Origin: Mycolicibacterium sp. P9-22
GTDB taxonomy: Bacteria > Actinomycetota > Actinomycetes > Mycobacteriales > Mycobacteriaceae
DNA: 64,000 nt
Direction: 5' to 3'
NCBI RefSeq assembly: GCF_008329585.1
Contig: NZ_NPKP01000001.1
Location: forward strand, 868,001 to 932,000
Shown here: piece after piece, positions 18,097-26,481 of the stretch
Position numbering within the stretch: the stretch's first letter is position 1
How the letters are laid out: each line of letters begins with the position of its first letter
Position numbers and translations under genes: made by a program
The notes under the pieces: generated by a model
Told to the model about the DNA's origin: nothing
Seen by the model: only the letters and a program-made list of their open reading frames with translations
The model's database searches: none

Positions 18097-19455
18097 ATGA
18101 CAGGGTTACGAATCGGCGGCGGCTTGGGTTACTGGGGCGACGACACGACCGCGGCAGGGCGTCTGGTTCGCGAAGGGCGGATCGACTATCTGGTGATGGA
18201 CTTCTTGGCCGAGGTCACGATGTCGATCCTGCAGAAGCAGCGCCGACGCGACCCGAAGAAGGGTTACGCGGCCGACGTTCTCGACATCCTTCGCGACGTG
18301 CTCGCCGACGCCGTCAAGAACGACGTCAAGATCATCTGCAACGCCGGCGGCGTGAACCCGCTGGAGTGCGCCCACCAGATCCGTGCCCTGGCGCAGGAGC
18401 TGGGACTGGGTGAGCACGTCAAGGTGGCCGCCGTTCTCGGCGACGACTTACTGCCCCGCCTCGACGAACTGCGCTCAGCGGGTGTGGATCTGACCAATAG
18501 CGAGACCGGTGAAGCCTACGAACTCGTGCCTGGGGGCCTTGCTAGCGCGAACGCCTACATCGGCGCCGAACCGGTCGTCGAAGCGCTGGCGGCCGGGGCG
18601 AACATCGTCGTCGGCGGACGCATCGCCGACCCGTCACTGACTCTGGCGGCCTTACGCCACGAGTTCGGCTGGACCGCCGACCAGTGGGACCTGCTGGCCG
18701 CCGGCATCGTCGCCGGCCACCTCGTCGAGTGCGGCGCCCACGTCACCGGCGGCAACCACCAGGCGGCCTGGGACGAAGTCGACGACATGGTCGACATTGG
18801 ATTCCCGATCGCCGAGGTCGACCCGGACGGCCGCATCAGGTTGACCAAGACACCGAACAGCGGTGGTTTGGTCGACAAGCAAACGGTCATCGAGCAACTT
18901 CTCTACGAGATCGGCGACCCGCGTCGCTACCTGACACCGGACGTGACCGTCGACTTCACCAGCTTTACCGTCCGCGAGATCGGACCGGACTTGGTGGAGA
19001 TCGACGGTGTTCGCGGACTGCCTGCGCCTCCCACCCTCAAGGTCTCGGCGGCCTACGCCGACGGTTTCTCGGCGAGCGCCCTGTACTTGTACTCCGCGCC
19101 GCGCGCCGCTGATCGCGCACGCAAGGCACTCGAGGTCGTCAGCGCCCGCATCGACCGGCTCAGGCTCGCCCTCGACCCGATCCACCATGACTACATCGGC
19201 CTTGGAGCGGTACATGGACCCCGCACTCCCAAGACGGACGGCGCAGAGGCCGGCGAAGTCGTCCTGCGTGTGGCGATGCGGTCGCAGTCGCGGCCCGATC
19301 TGCAACGCGCGGTGACCGCGCTGAGCACCATCTTTCACGGTCCGCCGGGCAAGACGAACCTACAGTCTGGTCGACCTCGAATCTCCGAGACGCTCAGCTA
19401 CTGGCCAACGCTGGTGCCGCGCGAACTGGTCAAGACAGAAGTCATCACCGTCTAG
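18097..19455 (+). CDS. AtuA-family (acyclic terpene utilisation) protein
   Basis: A 452-residue protein of the AtuA / DUF1446 family. It begins with the family pattern LRIGGGLGYWGDD, then DYLVMDFLAEVTMS and IICNAGGVNP; glycine-rich NIVVGGRIADPSL follows near residue 170 and CGAHVTGGN near 212. In Pseudomonas the AtuA gene is needed for citronellol/geranyl-CoA growth but its biochemical role is unresolved. In that relative the domain is fused to, or next to, a short AtuA-like C-terminal domain; here the short domain is the separate next gene. First gene of a tightly packed CoA-type operon. Confidence 0.85.
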   Translation: MTGLRIGGGLGYWGDDTTAAGRLVREGRIDYLVMDFLAEVTMSILQKQRRRDPKKGYAADVLDILRDVLADAVKNDVKIICNAGGVNPLECAHQIRALAQELGLGEHVKVAAVLGDDLLPRLDELRSAGVDLTNSETGEAYELVPGGLASANAYIGAEPVVEALAAGANIVVGGRIADPSLTLAALRHEFGWTADQWDLLAAGIVAGHLVECGAHVTGGNHQAAWDEVDDMVDIGFPIAEVDPDGRIRLTKTPNSGGLVDKQTVIEQLLYEIGDPRRYLTPDVTVDFTSFTVREIGPDLVEIDGVRGLPAPPTLKVSAAYADGFSASALYLYSAPRAADRARKALEVVSARIDRLRLALDPIHHDYIGLGAVHGPRTPKTDGAEAGEVVLRVAMRSQSRPDLQRAVTALSTIFHGPPGKTNLQSGRPRISETLSYWPTLVPRELVKTEVITV

Positions 19456-19472
19456 TGAGGAAGGAGGGCCCG

Positions 19473-19859
19473 ATGCGTGTCTCCGTGGCCTCCATTGCAT
19501 ACGCCCGATCGGGAGACAAGGGCGGGATGTCCAATATCGGTGTCGCCGCTCGCGATCCCCGGTGGTATCCCGCGCTGCTTCGGGAACTCACAGCCGATCG
19601 GGTGCAGGAATTCTTCGGCGATCGGGCCACGCGCACCGAGCGCTTCGAACTGCTCAACATCGACTCCCTCAACTTTCTCCTGCACGGGATCCTCGGCAGG
19701 GGCGGCACCAGCACCCTTCGGCTCGACCCGCAGGGCAAAGCCCTCGCCGATGCGCTGTGCTTCATGGAAGTAGACCTCACCGATTCTGAGGCGGCCGCCT
19801 TCAGCGCATCGACGACGACGTTGTCCGCCAGCCAATCTGACCCGAAGGAACAGTCATGA
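19473..19859 (+). CDS. AtuA-like small ferredoxin-fold domain protein
   Basis: A 128-residue protein matching the small domain that accompanies AtuA (ARSGDKGGMSNIGVAARDP near the start, FLLHGILGRGG near residue 70). AAGGAGGG lies 5 bases before the ATG, and the stop overlaps the acyl-CoA dehydrogenase start as ATGA. In many genomes it is the C-terminal part of one AtuA polypeptide, so the two products probably form one complex. Role unknown. Confidence 0.82.
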   Translation: MRVSVASIAYARSGDKGGMSNIGVAARDPRWYPALLRELTADRVQEFFGDRATRTERFELLNIDSLNFLLHGILGRGGTSTLRLDPQGKALADALCFMEVDLTDSEAAAFSASTTTLSASQSDPKEQS

Positions 19860-21052
19860 GCATCAAACTGGAACACCTCCCGATCACCACGCTGGGCCAC
19901 GACAGCATCCGCGAGTCGGTGCGTTCTCTGAACGCGAAGTACCCGCTCGAGTACTGGTCGGATCTGGAACGCAAGCATGAATTCCCGCAGGAGTACTTCG
20001 ACGACTTCGTCAAGGCCGGATGGACGACCATGACGGTGCCCGAGGAGTTCGGGGGCGGCGGTGCGACGGTCAGCCAAGCCTCCGCGATGCTCGAGGAGGT
20101 CGGCGCAAGCGGCGGTGCGACCGCAGCGTGTAGCACGGTCCACTCGTCCCACATCGCGCTCATCTCGCTGATCAAGTACGGCAGCGACACGATCAAGGAG
20201 CGCTATCTGCAGCGGATGGTGGACGGCGAGTTGGCCGTCAGCTTCGGGGTCACCGAACCCAACGCCGGCACCGACACGAGTCGGATAGCGACGACGGCAA
20301 TTCGACAGGGCGACAAATACATCGTCAACGGCCAGAAGGTGTGGAACTCGCACGCTCAGCGCGCCGAGAAGTGCCTGTTGCTCTGCCGAACGTCGCCGCG
20401 CGAGGGAGACGGCGGCAAGTCCATGGACGGCATGAGCATGTTCATGGCCGACCTCAAGGTGCCGCAGGTGACGATCCAACCGATCTCCAAACTGGGCCGC
20501 AATGCGGTCGACTCCAACGAAGTCTTCTTCGACGATCTACCGGTCGACGTGGACGATCTGGTGGGCACCGAGGGCCGCGGATTTCACCAGATCATGCCCA
20601 GCGTCAATACCGAGCGCATCTTCCTGGCGGCTGAATGCATCGGCATGGGCCGCTGGTGTCTCGAGCGCGCAGTCGAGTACGCCGGCGAACGCGTGGTGTT
20701 CGACCGCCCGATCGGCAAGAACCAGTCCGTCGCCCATCCATTGGCTCAGTCCTATATCGAACTGTCCGGCGCTGCTCTGGCAGTTCGTGAAGCCGCTGAG
20801 GCTTACGACGCCGGCGCAGCTCCCAAGGAAGTGGGCCGCCTGGCCAATGTCGCCAAGTTCTTGGCGTCGGAGGCGGCGTTCAAGGTCGCCGACAACGCAA
20901 TGCAGGTTTTCGGAGGCTATTCGTTTGCCACCGAGTACCACATCGGCCGGCATTGGATCGAATTGCGCCCGCACCGGATCGCGCCGGTGAACAATCAGAT
21001 GGTGCTCAACTTCGTCTCCGAGAAGGTTCTGGGGCTTCCCAGGAGTTACTGA
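19856..21052 (+). CDS. Acyl-CoA dehydrogenase
   Basis: A 398-residue FAD-dependent acyl-CoA dehydrogenase. It has the FGVTEPNAGTDTS substrate/FAD motif near residue 128, KVWNSHA near 161 and QVFGGYSFATEY near 350. The C-terminal site that carries the catalytic Glu in MCAD (YEGT) reads APVN here. A Glu in NTERIFLAAE, near residue 255, sits where isovaleryl-CoA and long-chain dehydrogenases place theirs. That hints at a branched or bulky acyl-CoA. Coupled on both sides by overlapping stop/start codons. Confidence 0.88.
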   Translation: MSIKLEHLPITTLGHDSIRESVRSLNAKYPLEYWSDLERKHEFPQEYFDDFVKAGWTTMTVPEEFGGGGATVSQASAMLEEVGASGGATAACSTVHSSHIALISLIKYGSDTIKERYLQRMVDGELAVSFGVTEPNAGTDTSRIATTAIRQGDKYIVNGQKVWNSHAQRAEKCLLLCRTSPREGDGGKSMDGMSMFMADLKVPQVTIQPISKLGRNAVDSNEVFFDDLPVDVDDLVGTEGRGFHQIMPSVNTERIFLAAECIGMGRWCLERAVEYAGERVVFDRPIGKNQSVAHPLAQSYIELSGAALAVREAAEAYDAGAAPKEVGRLANVAKFLASEAAFKVADNAMQVFGGYSFATEYHIGRHWIELRPHRIAPVNNQMVLNFVSEKVLGLPRSY

Positions 21053-22629
21053 TGGGTGGATCGACCGCCGCGGCGCACCCGCGGCTGCTGGGCGGATACC
21101 TGACCCGCAACGCCACGCGGTGGCCCGACAGGACTGCGCTCGCTCAGCGGGGACATAGCCTCACCTACGCCCAACTCGATGATCGGGTCAACCGTTCGGC
21201 GAATGCCCTGCGATCACTCGGTGTCGAGCCGGGTGATCGCGTCGCGCTGTTATTGCACAACGGGTTCGAGTACATCGAGTGTATTCTCGCCGCGTGCCGG
21301 TTGGGCGCCGTCGCGGTGCCCATAAACTCGCGGCTCACCGTCGCGGAGATCGAGCACGTCATCGCCGACGTCGAACCCACCGTCGTCGTCACCGAGCCGT
21401 CGTTGCACGACGCCGCCTGGGAAGCCAGCCGCTCGACGGGATCGATCACGGCGTTCGTCTCCGTCACCGAGGAGCATCCGCCAGCCCCCGGCGGCGCGTG
21501 GCGGTACGAGGACCTGCTCGCAGCAGCCAGCAGTGACGCCGTCCTCAGCGACATAAGCGCAGACGAACCCGCCATGATCCTCTACACCTCCGGAACGACG
21601 GGTCGCCCGAAAGGAGCGGTGCTGTCGCATGCTGGGTGCGTAATCAGTGCTCTCACCGTGGTGGCGCGGCTGGGCATGACGGACGGCGCCGACTCACGGC
21701 ATCTAGGGGTACCGCTCTATCACAGTGGCGGTGTCAACACCGTTCTGCAGCAGTTGATTCAAGGTGGCTCGACGTTCGTCGCCCAACCGGGCGCCTTCGA
21801 TCCCGCAGCAACCATCGACGACTTCGGCGTGCACTCGATCACCACGGCGTTCCTTACGCCTACCCAATGGCAGCACCTCTGCACCGTCCCCGATATCGGG
21901 CGACGAACGCTTTCGTTGCGTCGCCTTCTGTGGGGAACCTCCAACACCCCGCCTGAGGTGCTGGCCTCGATGGCGCGATCATTTCCAGGAGTCCCCGTCT
22001 TCGCGCAGTTCGGACAGACCGAGATGACGGGCACGACATGCACTTTGGACGCCGAGTTCGCATCCGAGAAGATCGGGTCGATCGGGCGACCATTGGCTCA
22101 CGTGCAGTTGCGGCTCGTCGACGATCAGATGTGCGACGTTGCGCCGGGGGAGGTGGGGGAGATCGTCTATCAGGGGCCCAGCGTGATGTCCGGCTACTGG
22201 CGCGATGAGGCCGCCACCGCTGAAGCCTTCCGGGGTGGATGGTTTCACTCCGGTGATCTCGCCCGGCGCGACGACGCTGGTTTCCTGTACGTCGTCGATC
22301 GACTGAAGAACATGATCATCTCTGGCGGTGAGAACATCTACTGCCTCGAGGTTGAGGCGGCGCTCCAATCACATCCCAAGGTGGCCGAGGTCGTGATCGT
22401 CGGTGTCCCACACGCGAAGTGGGTCGAGACACCGCACGCCATGGTGCTGCCGGTCGACGTCAACGACCCGCCTACTCTTGACGAACTCTTGACACACCTC
22501 GGTCCGCGCCTGGCGTCCTATAAGAAACCGACGTCGATGCAGATCGTCGAGACACTGCCGCGCAACAGCATGGGCAAGGTCTTGCGGCAACCCCTCCGGA
22601 GCACTGCCCTCGCAGGGCGGCTGCCATGA
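21052..22629 (+). CDS. Acyl-CoA ligase (AMP-forming)
   Basis: A 525-residue ANL-superfamily ligase. The P-loop ILYTSGTTGRPKGAVLSH lies near residue 180, the hinge region FHSGDLARRDDAGF near 400, DRLKNMIISGGENIY near 417, and the catalytic Lys in NSMGKVLR near the end. Length is typical of FadD-like proteins. It should activate a carboxylic acid with ATP and CoA, feeding the acyl-CoA dehydrogenase encoded just upstream. TGATG overlap with that gene. Substrate unknown; the gene cannot be tied to one numbered FadD by sequence alone. Confidence 0.88.
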   Translation: MGGSTAAAHPRLLGGYLTRNATRWPDRTALAQRGHSLTYAQLDDRVNRSANALRSLGVEPGDRVALLLHNGFEYIECILAACRLGAVAVPINSRLTVAEIEHVIADVEPTVVVTEPSLHDAAWEASRSTGSITAFVSVTEEHPPAPGGAWRYEDLLAAASSDAVLSDISADEPAMILYTSGTTGRPKGAVLSHAGCVISALTVVARLGMTDGADSRHLGVPLYHSGGVNTVLQQLIQGGSTFVAQPGAFDPAATIDDFGVHSITTAFLTPTQWQHLCTVPDIGRRTLSLRRLLWGTSNTPPEVLASMARSFPGVPVFAQFGQTEMTGTTCTLDAEFASEKIGSIGRPLAHVQLRLVDDQMCDVAPGEVGEIVYQGPSVMSGYWRDEAATAEAFRGGWFHSGDLARRDDAGFLYVVDRLKNMIISGGENIYCLEVEAALQSHPKVAEVVIVGVPHAKWVETPHAMVLPVDVNDPPTLDELLTHLGPRLASYKKPTSMQIVETLPRNSMGKVLRQPLRSTALAGRLP

Positions 22630-23432
22630 CCAACGTCCGCACACCGTTGAGAGTGCTGCTGATTACCGGCGGCCATGCATTCGACGAACCGGCCTTCCTC
22701 GAGGCGTGGGGTGCCGACCCGACGCTGGAGGTCACCAGTGTCGAGCATCCCGAAGCGACCGACTGGTTGACGACGGGAAAGGCCAAGGCCTTCGACGCCG
22801 TCGTGTTCTACGACATGCCCGGCGTAGACCCCAAAGGCCCCAAAGCGTCGGAAACTCCAGCCGCCGTCATCGACGCATTCCATTCCCTGACCCGTGCCGG
22901 AACCGGCATGGTGTTCCTGCATCACGCACTGGCATCCTGGCCGACCTGGCCCGGCTACGCCGAGATGGTCGGCGGCCGATATCACTTCCGCGCTGGAACG
23001 CTGCGCGGTCAGCAATGGCCAGATTCGGGCTACCGCCACGATGTGACGCACGAGATCGCCGTCGTAGACCCGTCTCACCCAGTGTGCGAGGCCATTCCGC
23101 CGACCTTCACCATCACAGATGAGGTCTACCTGGCTCCGGTAGTCGAAGACGTGGTCCCGCTGTTACGCAGCGGGTTCGAATTCACCTCCGACAACTTCTG
23201 GTCTACCCGTCGGGCTCGCGAAGGCCACAAGTTCGACCGCCAGGGGTGGTCCCATCCGCCCGGATTCAACCTCGTGGGTTGGGCCCGACAACAGGATCGC
23301 AGCCGGATCGTGTACCTGCAACCGGGTGACGGTCCAGAGGCGTACGCCAACCCCTGGCTACGCAAGCTGTGGTTCAACGCGGTCCGCTGGGTCGCGAACT
23401 CCGATAGTGCCGCTGAAAGGAACAACACATGA
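22626..23432 (+). CDS. ThuA-domain protein
   Basis: A 268-residue protein with a class-I glutamine-amidotransferase-like ThuA domain: VLLITGGHAFDEPAF near residue 9, DAVVFYDMPG near 57, GTGMVFLHHALASWP near 92, and VAWARQQ-like C-terminal strands (LVGWARQQDRSRIVYLQPGDG). ThuA proteins are linked to trehalose and other sugar catabolism, with oxidising or lyase roles proposed. A ThuA gene inside an acyl-CoA operon is unusual. It overlaps the ligase and lipoyl-domain genes by ATGA on both sides, so it is a regular member of the unit. Confidence 0.82.
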   Translation: MTNVRTPLRVLLITGGHAFDEPAFLEAWGADPTLEVTSVEHPEATDWLTTGKAKAFDAVVFYDMPGVDPKGPKASETPAAVIDAFHSLTRAGTGMVFLHHALASWPTWPGYAEMVGGRYHFRAGTLRGQQWPDSGYRHDVTHEIAVVDPSHPVCEAIPPTFTITDEVYLAPVVEDVVPLLRSGFEFTSDNFWSTRRAREGHKFDRQGWSHPPGFNLVGWARQQDRSRIVYLQPGDGPEAYANPWLRKLWFNAVRWVANSDSAAERNNT

Positions 23433-23659
23433 TCGAGATTCGGATACCGCAGGCATCGATGGAGATCACCGAAGGTGAACTCGAAGAATGGCTGGTCGAA
23501 GACGGGTCAGCCGTTACCGAAGGCGACCTCATCTACACACTGGCGACCGACAAGGTGTCTATGGACGTCGAAGCGCCGGCAACCGGCACCATCCGCATCA
23601 TCGGCGTCGAAGGGCAGACCTACGACGTCGGAGAACTCATCGGTCATGTCGAGCAGTGA
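23429..23659 (+). CDS. Stand-alone lipoyl domain protein
   Basis: Only 76 residues, the size of one E2-type lipoyl domain and nothing else. The beta-hairpin motif TDKVSMDVEAPATG places the modifiable Lys at residue 42; the matching Gly turn (VEGQTYDVGELIGHVE) is intact. Asp-Lys-Val with surrounding Thr and Ser points to lipoylation rather than biotinylation (which needs MKM). No E1, E2 core or E3 gene is near. Together with a lipoyl synthase gene three genes on, it looks like a dedicated free carrier. Overlaps ThuA (ATGA) and SnoaL (GTGA). Confidence 0.85.
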   Translation: MIEIRIPQASMEITEGELEEWLVEDGSAVTEGDLIYTLATDKVSMDVEAPATGTIRIIGVEGQTYDVGELIGHVEQ

Positions 23660-24147
23660 ACGTCGCTGAGCTGATTGCTCGCGAACACATCCGCGAGCTG
23701 GTGGCTCGGTACAACGCGTTTGGTGACGCCGGCCGGGTCGATGACGTCGCCGGCCTCTTCGCCGAGGACGGACATCTCCACGTCAGCGATCCGACCGGAT
23801 CGGTCACGGTGCGGGGGCGGTCGCAGATCGCACGCCTCCTCACCGACGTCAAGGCGTCGTGGTCGCGCGACGACGAACCGTGCTATGTGCGCCATTACGT
23901 CAGCACCCACATCATCGGCGTGACCGGTGAAGACATCGCGCACGGTTCAGCGCACGTCCTCGTGCTGCGGCCGGGGGGAACTGTGACGTCGGGACGATAC
24001 TTCGATCGGTATCGCCGCGACGGGGACCGCTGGCTGTTTGCCCATCGGCGCGCCCACGCCGACTCTCCCTCCGTGGCAGCGACACTGGCTGCGCGGTCAC
24101 CTGCGTGCGCGTTGCGCGACATTCCGGAAGACGAACCGAGCCACTGA
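23656..24147 (+). CDS. SnoaL-like (NTF2 fold) protein
   Basis: A 163-residue protein with the NTF2/SnoaL pattern: helix-rich start (IREHIRELVARYNAFGDAGRVDDVAGLFAED without length excess), then VTVRGRSQIARLL and a C-terminal beta sheet containing GRYFDRYRRDGDRWLFAHRR. Such proteins act as small isomerases, dehydratases or hydroxylating subunits. The GTG overlaps the lipoyl-domain stop. Placement between the lipoyl carrier and the crotonase suggests work on a carrier- or CoA-bound intermediate, but this is inference. Confidence 0.78.
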   Translation: MNVAELIAREHIRELVARYNAFGDAGRVDDVAGLFAEDGHLHVSDPTGSVTVRGRSQIARLLTDVKASWSRDDEPCYVRHYVSTHIIGVTGEDIAHGSAHVLVLRPGGTVTSGRYFDRYRRDGDRWLFAHRRAHADSPSVAATLAARSPACALRDIPEDEPSH

Positions 24148-24162
24148 ACCGAAGGAGTACCG

Positions 24163-24939
24163 GTGGACCTAGTCCTCGTGGATCGGACTGACTCGCTGCT
24201 GACGATCACGTTGAATCGTCCCGAACGCCTCAATGCCGTCATACCAGATCTGTTCGACGCTTTGTCGGATGCGTGCACACTCGCAGCTGACCCCAGCGTG
24301 CGCGCCGTCATCCTCACCGGCCGTGGGCGAGGATTCTGTGTCGGGGGCGACATCAAGGCGCCGCCGTCTGCGCTGCAGCCCGGGTCACGTCGACAGCGCC
24401 GCCACTACACCCCGGCCATCGTCCAGCTTGCCGGACTGGATAAGCCCGTGATCGCGGCCGTCAACGGGCCCGCAGTGGGAGCGGGGTTGTCTTTGGCTGC
24501 AGCGGCCGATATCCGGGTGGCGTCGGATAAGGCACTCTTCAAGGCGGGCTTCGTCGACGCGGGATTGGCGCCGGACACGGGCAGCTCCTATTTTCTCGTC
24601 CGGCTGCTGGGATACGGCCGCGCCTTCGACTTTCTCGCCGGCGGCAAGCCGGTTACCGCTGAGGAGGCGCGCGATCTCGGACTAGTCAATGAAGTCGTTG
24701 CGCATGACGGTCTCATGGAACGAGCGCAGGAGATCGCGCGAAGCCTGGCCGACAAGCCCGGAATCGCGGTCAGTGCGACCAAGGCGCTGTTGCGAACGGC
24801 CGCACGTGCCTCGCTACTCGAGCAGCTGGAGGCGGAGGCGCAGGCCTACGACGTCGCGTCGGCAGACGAGGAGCGAATCGCGGCGCGTGCCGCGATGGTC
24901 AATCATATCTCGAAAGCGGTTGGGGGAGAACGTGAGTGA
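24163..24939 (+). CDS. Enoyl-CoA hydratase/isomerase (crotonase)
   Basis: A 258-residue crotonase. Oxyanion-hole segments [14 protein letters not shown] (about residue 50) and [20 protein letters not shown] (about 102) are clear. At the catalytic site it reads [16 protein letters not shown]: the first Glu of hydratases is absent and an Asp in PDTG is kept, the pattern seen in PaaG-type 1,2-epoxyacyl-CoA or enoyl-CoA isomerases. GAAGGAG precedes the GTG. Its end overlaps the lipoyl synthase start by 8 bases. Confidence 0.86.
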   Translation: MDLVLVDRTDSLLTITLNRPERLNAVIPDLFDALSDACTLAADPSVRAVILTGRGRGFCVGGDIKAPPSALQPGSRRQRRHYTPAIVQLAGLDKPVIAAVNGPAVGAGLSLAAAADIRVASDKALFKAGFVDAGLAPDTGSSYFLVRLLGYGRAFDFLAGGKPVTAEEARDLGLVNEVVAHDGLMERAQEIARSLADKPGIAVSATKALLRTAARASLLEQLEAEAQAYDVASADEERIAARAAMVNHISKAVGGERE

Positions 24940-25864
24940 ATCCAACGTGGGTGAGCGCAGATTGTTGCGTCTGGAGCTACGCAATGCAGAGACTCCGATC
25001 GAGCGTAAGCCGCCGTGGATCAGAACCAAGCTGAAGATGGGTCCGGAGTACAAGGACCTCAATGCGCTGGTCAAGCGGGAAGGCCTGCACACCGTCTGCG
25101 AAGAGGCGGGCTGCCCGAACATCTACGAGTGCTGGGAGGACCGCGAGGCGACGTTCCTCATCGGCGGCGAGCAGTGCACCCGGCGGTGCGACTTCTGTCA
25201 GATCGACACTGGCAAGCCGTCGGAGTTGGACCGCGACGAGCCGCGTCGGGTTGCCGAGAGCGTCCAGGCGATGGGCCTGCGCTACTCCACCGTCACCGGG
25301 GTGGCCCGAGATGACCTGCCCGACGGTGGGGCGTGGCTGTACGCCGAAACGGTCCGCCAGATCAAGGCGCTCAACCCGGACACCGGCGTCGAGCTGCTGA
25401 TCCCGGACTTCAACGCGGTCCCCGAACAACTCGAAGAGGTCTTCGAATCGCGTCCGGAGGTGTTGGCGCACAACGTCGAAACCGTGCCGCGGATCTTCAA
25501 GCGAATCCGGCCGGCGTTCCGCTACCAGCGCAGCCTGGACGTCATCACCGCCGCGCGTGACTACGGTCTGGTGACCAAGAGCAACCTGATCCTGGGTATG
25601 GGCGAGACCTCCGATGAGGTGCGCACCGCACTGGTCGACCTGCACGAGGCGGGCTGCGACATCGTCACCATCACCCAGTACCTGCGGCCCTCGCCGCGCC
25701 ACCATCCGGTGGAGCGGTGGGTCACCCCCGAGGAGTTCGTCGAGCACGCCAAGTACGCCGAGGGGCTCGGCTTCCCAGGCGTTCTGGCGGGCCCGCTGGT
25801 GCGGTCGTCCTACCGAGCGGGCAACTTGTACGCCCAAGCGGCGCACGCTGCCCGAGACGCGTAG
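24932..25864 (+). CDS. lipA: Lipoyl synthase, operon-resident copy
   Basis: A 310-residue radical-SAM lipoyl synthase. The auxiliary cluster motif [12 protein letters not shown] and the radical-SAM motif CTRRCDFC are complete, and the C-terminal RSSYRAG segment that carries the auxiliary-cluster Ser is present. It would insert two sulfurs into octanoyl-Lys of a lipoyl domain. Sequence is very close to the core mycobacterial LipA, but here it has no lipB neighbour; instead it is the last gene of the AtuA/lipoyl-domain operon. GGGGGAG lies just before the GTG. Most likely a second genomic copy serving the free lipoyl domain. Confidence 0.92.
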   Translation: MSESNVGERRLLRLELRNAETPIERKPPWIRTKLKMGPEYKDLNALVKREGLHTVCEEAGCPNIYECWEDREATFLIGGEQCTRRCDFCQIDTGKPSELDRDEPRRVAESVQAMGLRYSTVTGVARDDLPDGGAWLYAETVRQIKALNPDTGVELLIPDFNAVPEQLEEVFESRPEVLAHNVETVPRIFKRIRPAFRYQRSLDVITAARDYGLVTKSNLILGMGETSDEVRTALVDLHEAGCDIVTITQYLRPSPRHHPVERWVTPEEFVEHAKYAEGLGFPGVLAGPLVRSSYRAGNLYAQAAHAARDA

Positions 25865-25881
25865 ATTTCGCGCGTTAGTGC

Positions 25882-25904
25882 TTGTGAATAACCGTCTGCA
25901 TGCA
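25882..25904. promoter_or_regulatory. GCATGCA box after lipA
   Basis: TTGTGA (25882-25887) is followed after nine bases by the palindrome TGCATGCA (25897-25904). It resembles the boxes at 18048 and 26373 but lacks the TAAT part of a -10, so it may be an auxiliary operator. Confidence 0.35.
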
Positions 25905-26134
25905 CGGCCCCGCTGTGCTCGCATGTGTCGGTCAACGCCCAGCCACGCGATGATGGGGGCGGCGAACCCGCGGTCGACTGCCGAGTGTGTTGCTGTTGGA
26001 CCTTGGCGGCGGCCGTGGATGCGTAACCAGAAATGGCTGACAGCGTTCGATCCTGCGGACGGGGTCGTGGCTCGTCGGCCGGGGCGTAGCGATTCACGTC
26101 GCGCGATCGACCAGCGTTGCGATACCCGCCAAAT

Positions 26135-26149
26135 CATGCTTTGAGCATG
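26135..26149. repeat. Inverted repeat CATGCT-TTG-AGCATG
   Basis: Perfect 6-bp arms around TTG, running into GCATGCAATT. Possible second operator for the regulator of the mce promoter about 225 bases downstream. Confidence 0.4.
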
Positions 26150-26372
26150 CAATTTCGTCAATGGCGAGTTTGTGTGCGGACGACGGGCGGTTCCGTCGCT
26201 GCGGTGCACTGGACAGCTCGTCAGCCGACCCTCGTTGCGGCATCTCGCGATCGTGCGCACATCCGCCCGGCGTCGCTGGTGTGACCGCCGGTCGACTCTT
26301 ACACCGTCAACGACGCCGGCGGTGAGGGAAGTGGTAGGAACAGTCCACTGAGCGGCTGTACGGGTGCCGACC

Positions 26373-26401
26373 TTGTCTACATGCGTTATGGCATGCATAA
26401 T
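26373..26401 (+). promoter_or_regulatory. mce operon promoter with GGCATGCATAAT box
   Basis: TTGTCT (26373-26378), 17-bp spacer, CATAAT (26396-26401). TGGCATGCATAAT is identical over 13 bases to the AtuA promoter, at the same place relative to the -35. It leaves a leader of about 75 bases before yrbE. Confidence 0.65.
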
Positions 26402-26481
26402 GATCGTCCAGTGGTGGTGATCGGAATCACTACTACGCGATGGCGAGATGCCCATCACGGCCGTACGCGAGGAGAGCAGCA

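Larger units (their letters stand above)
25865..26372. other. Non-coding stretch upstream of mce operon
   Basis: No gene is supported. It contains TTGTGA...TGCATGCA at 25882-25904 and the CATGCT-TTG-AGCATG inverted repeat at 26135-26149. Both are related in sequence to the box at the mce promoter. Confidence 0.55.

Noticed and set aside
23429..23659. Biotin carrier protein
   Set aside because: The modified-Lys context is TDKVS, not MKM; a lipoyl synthase lies in the same operon and no biotin carboxylase is present.
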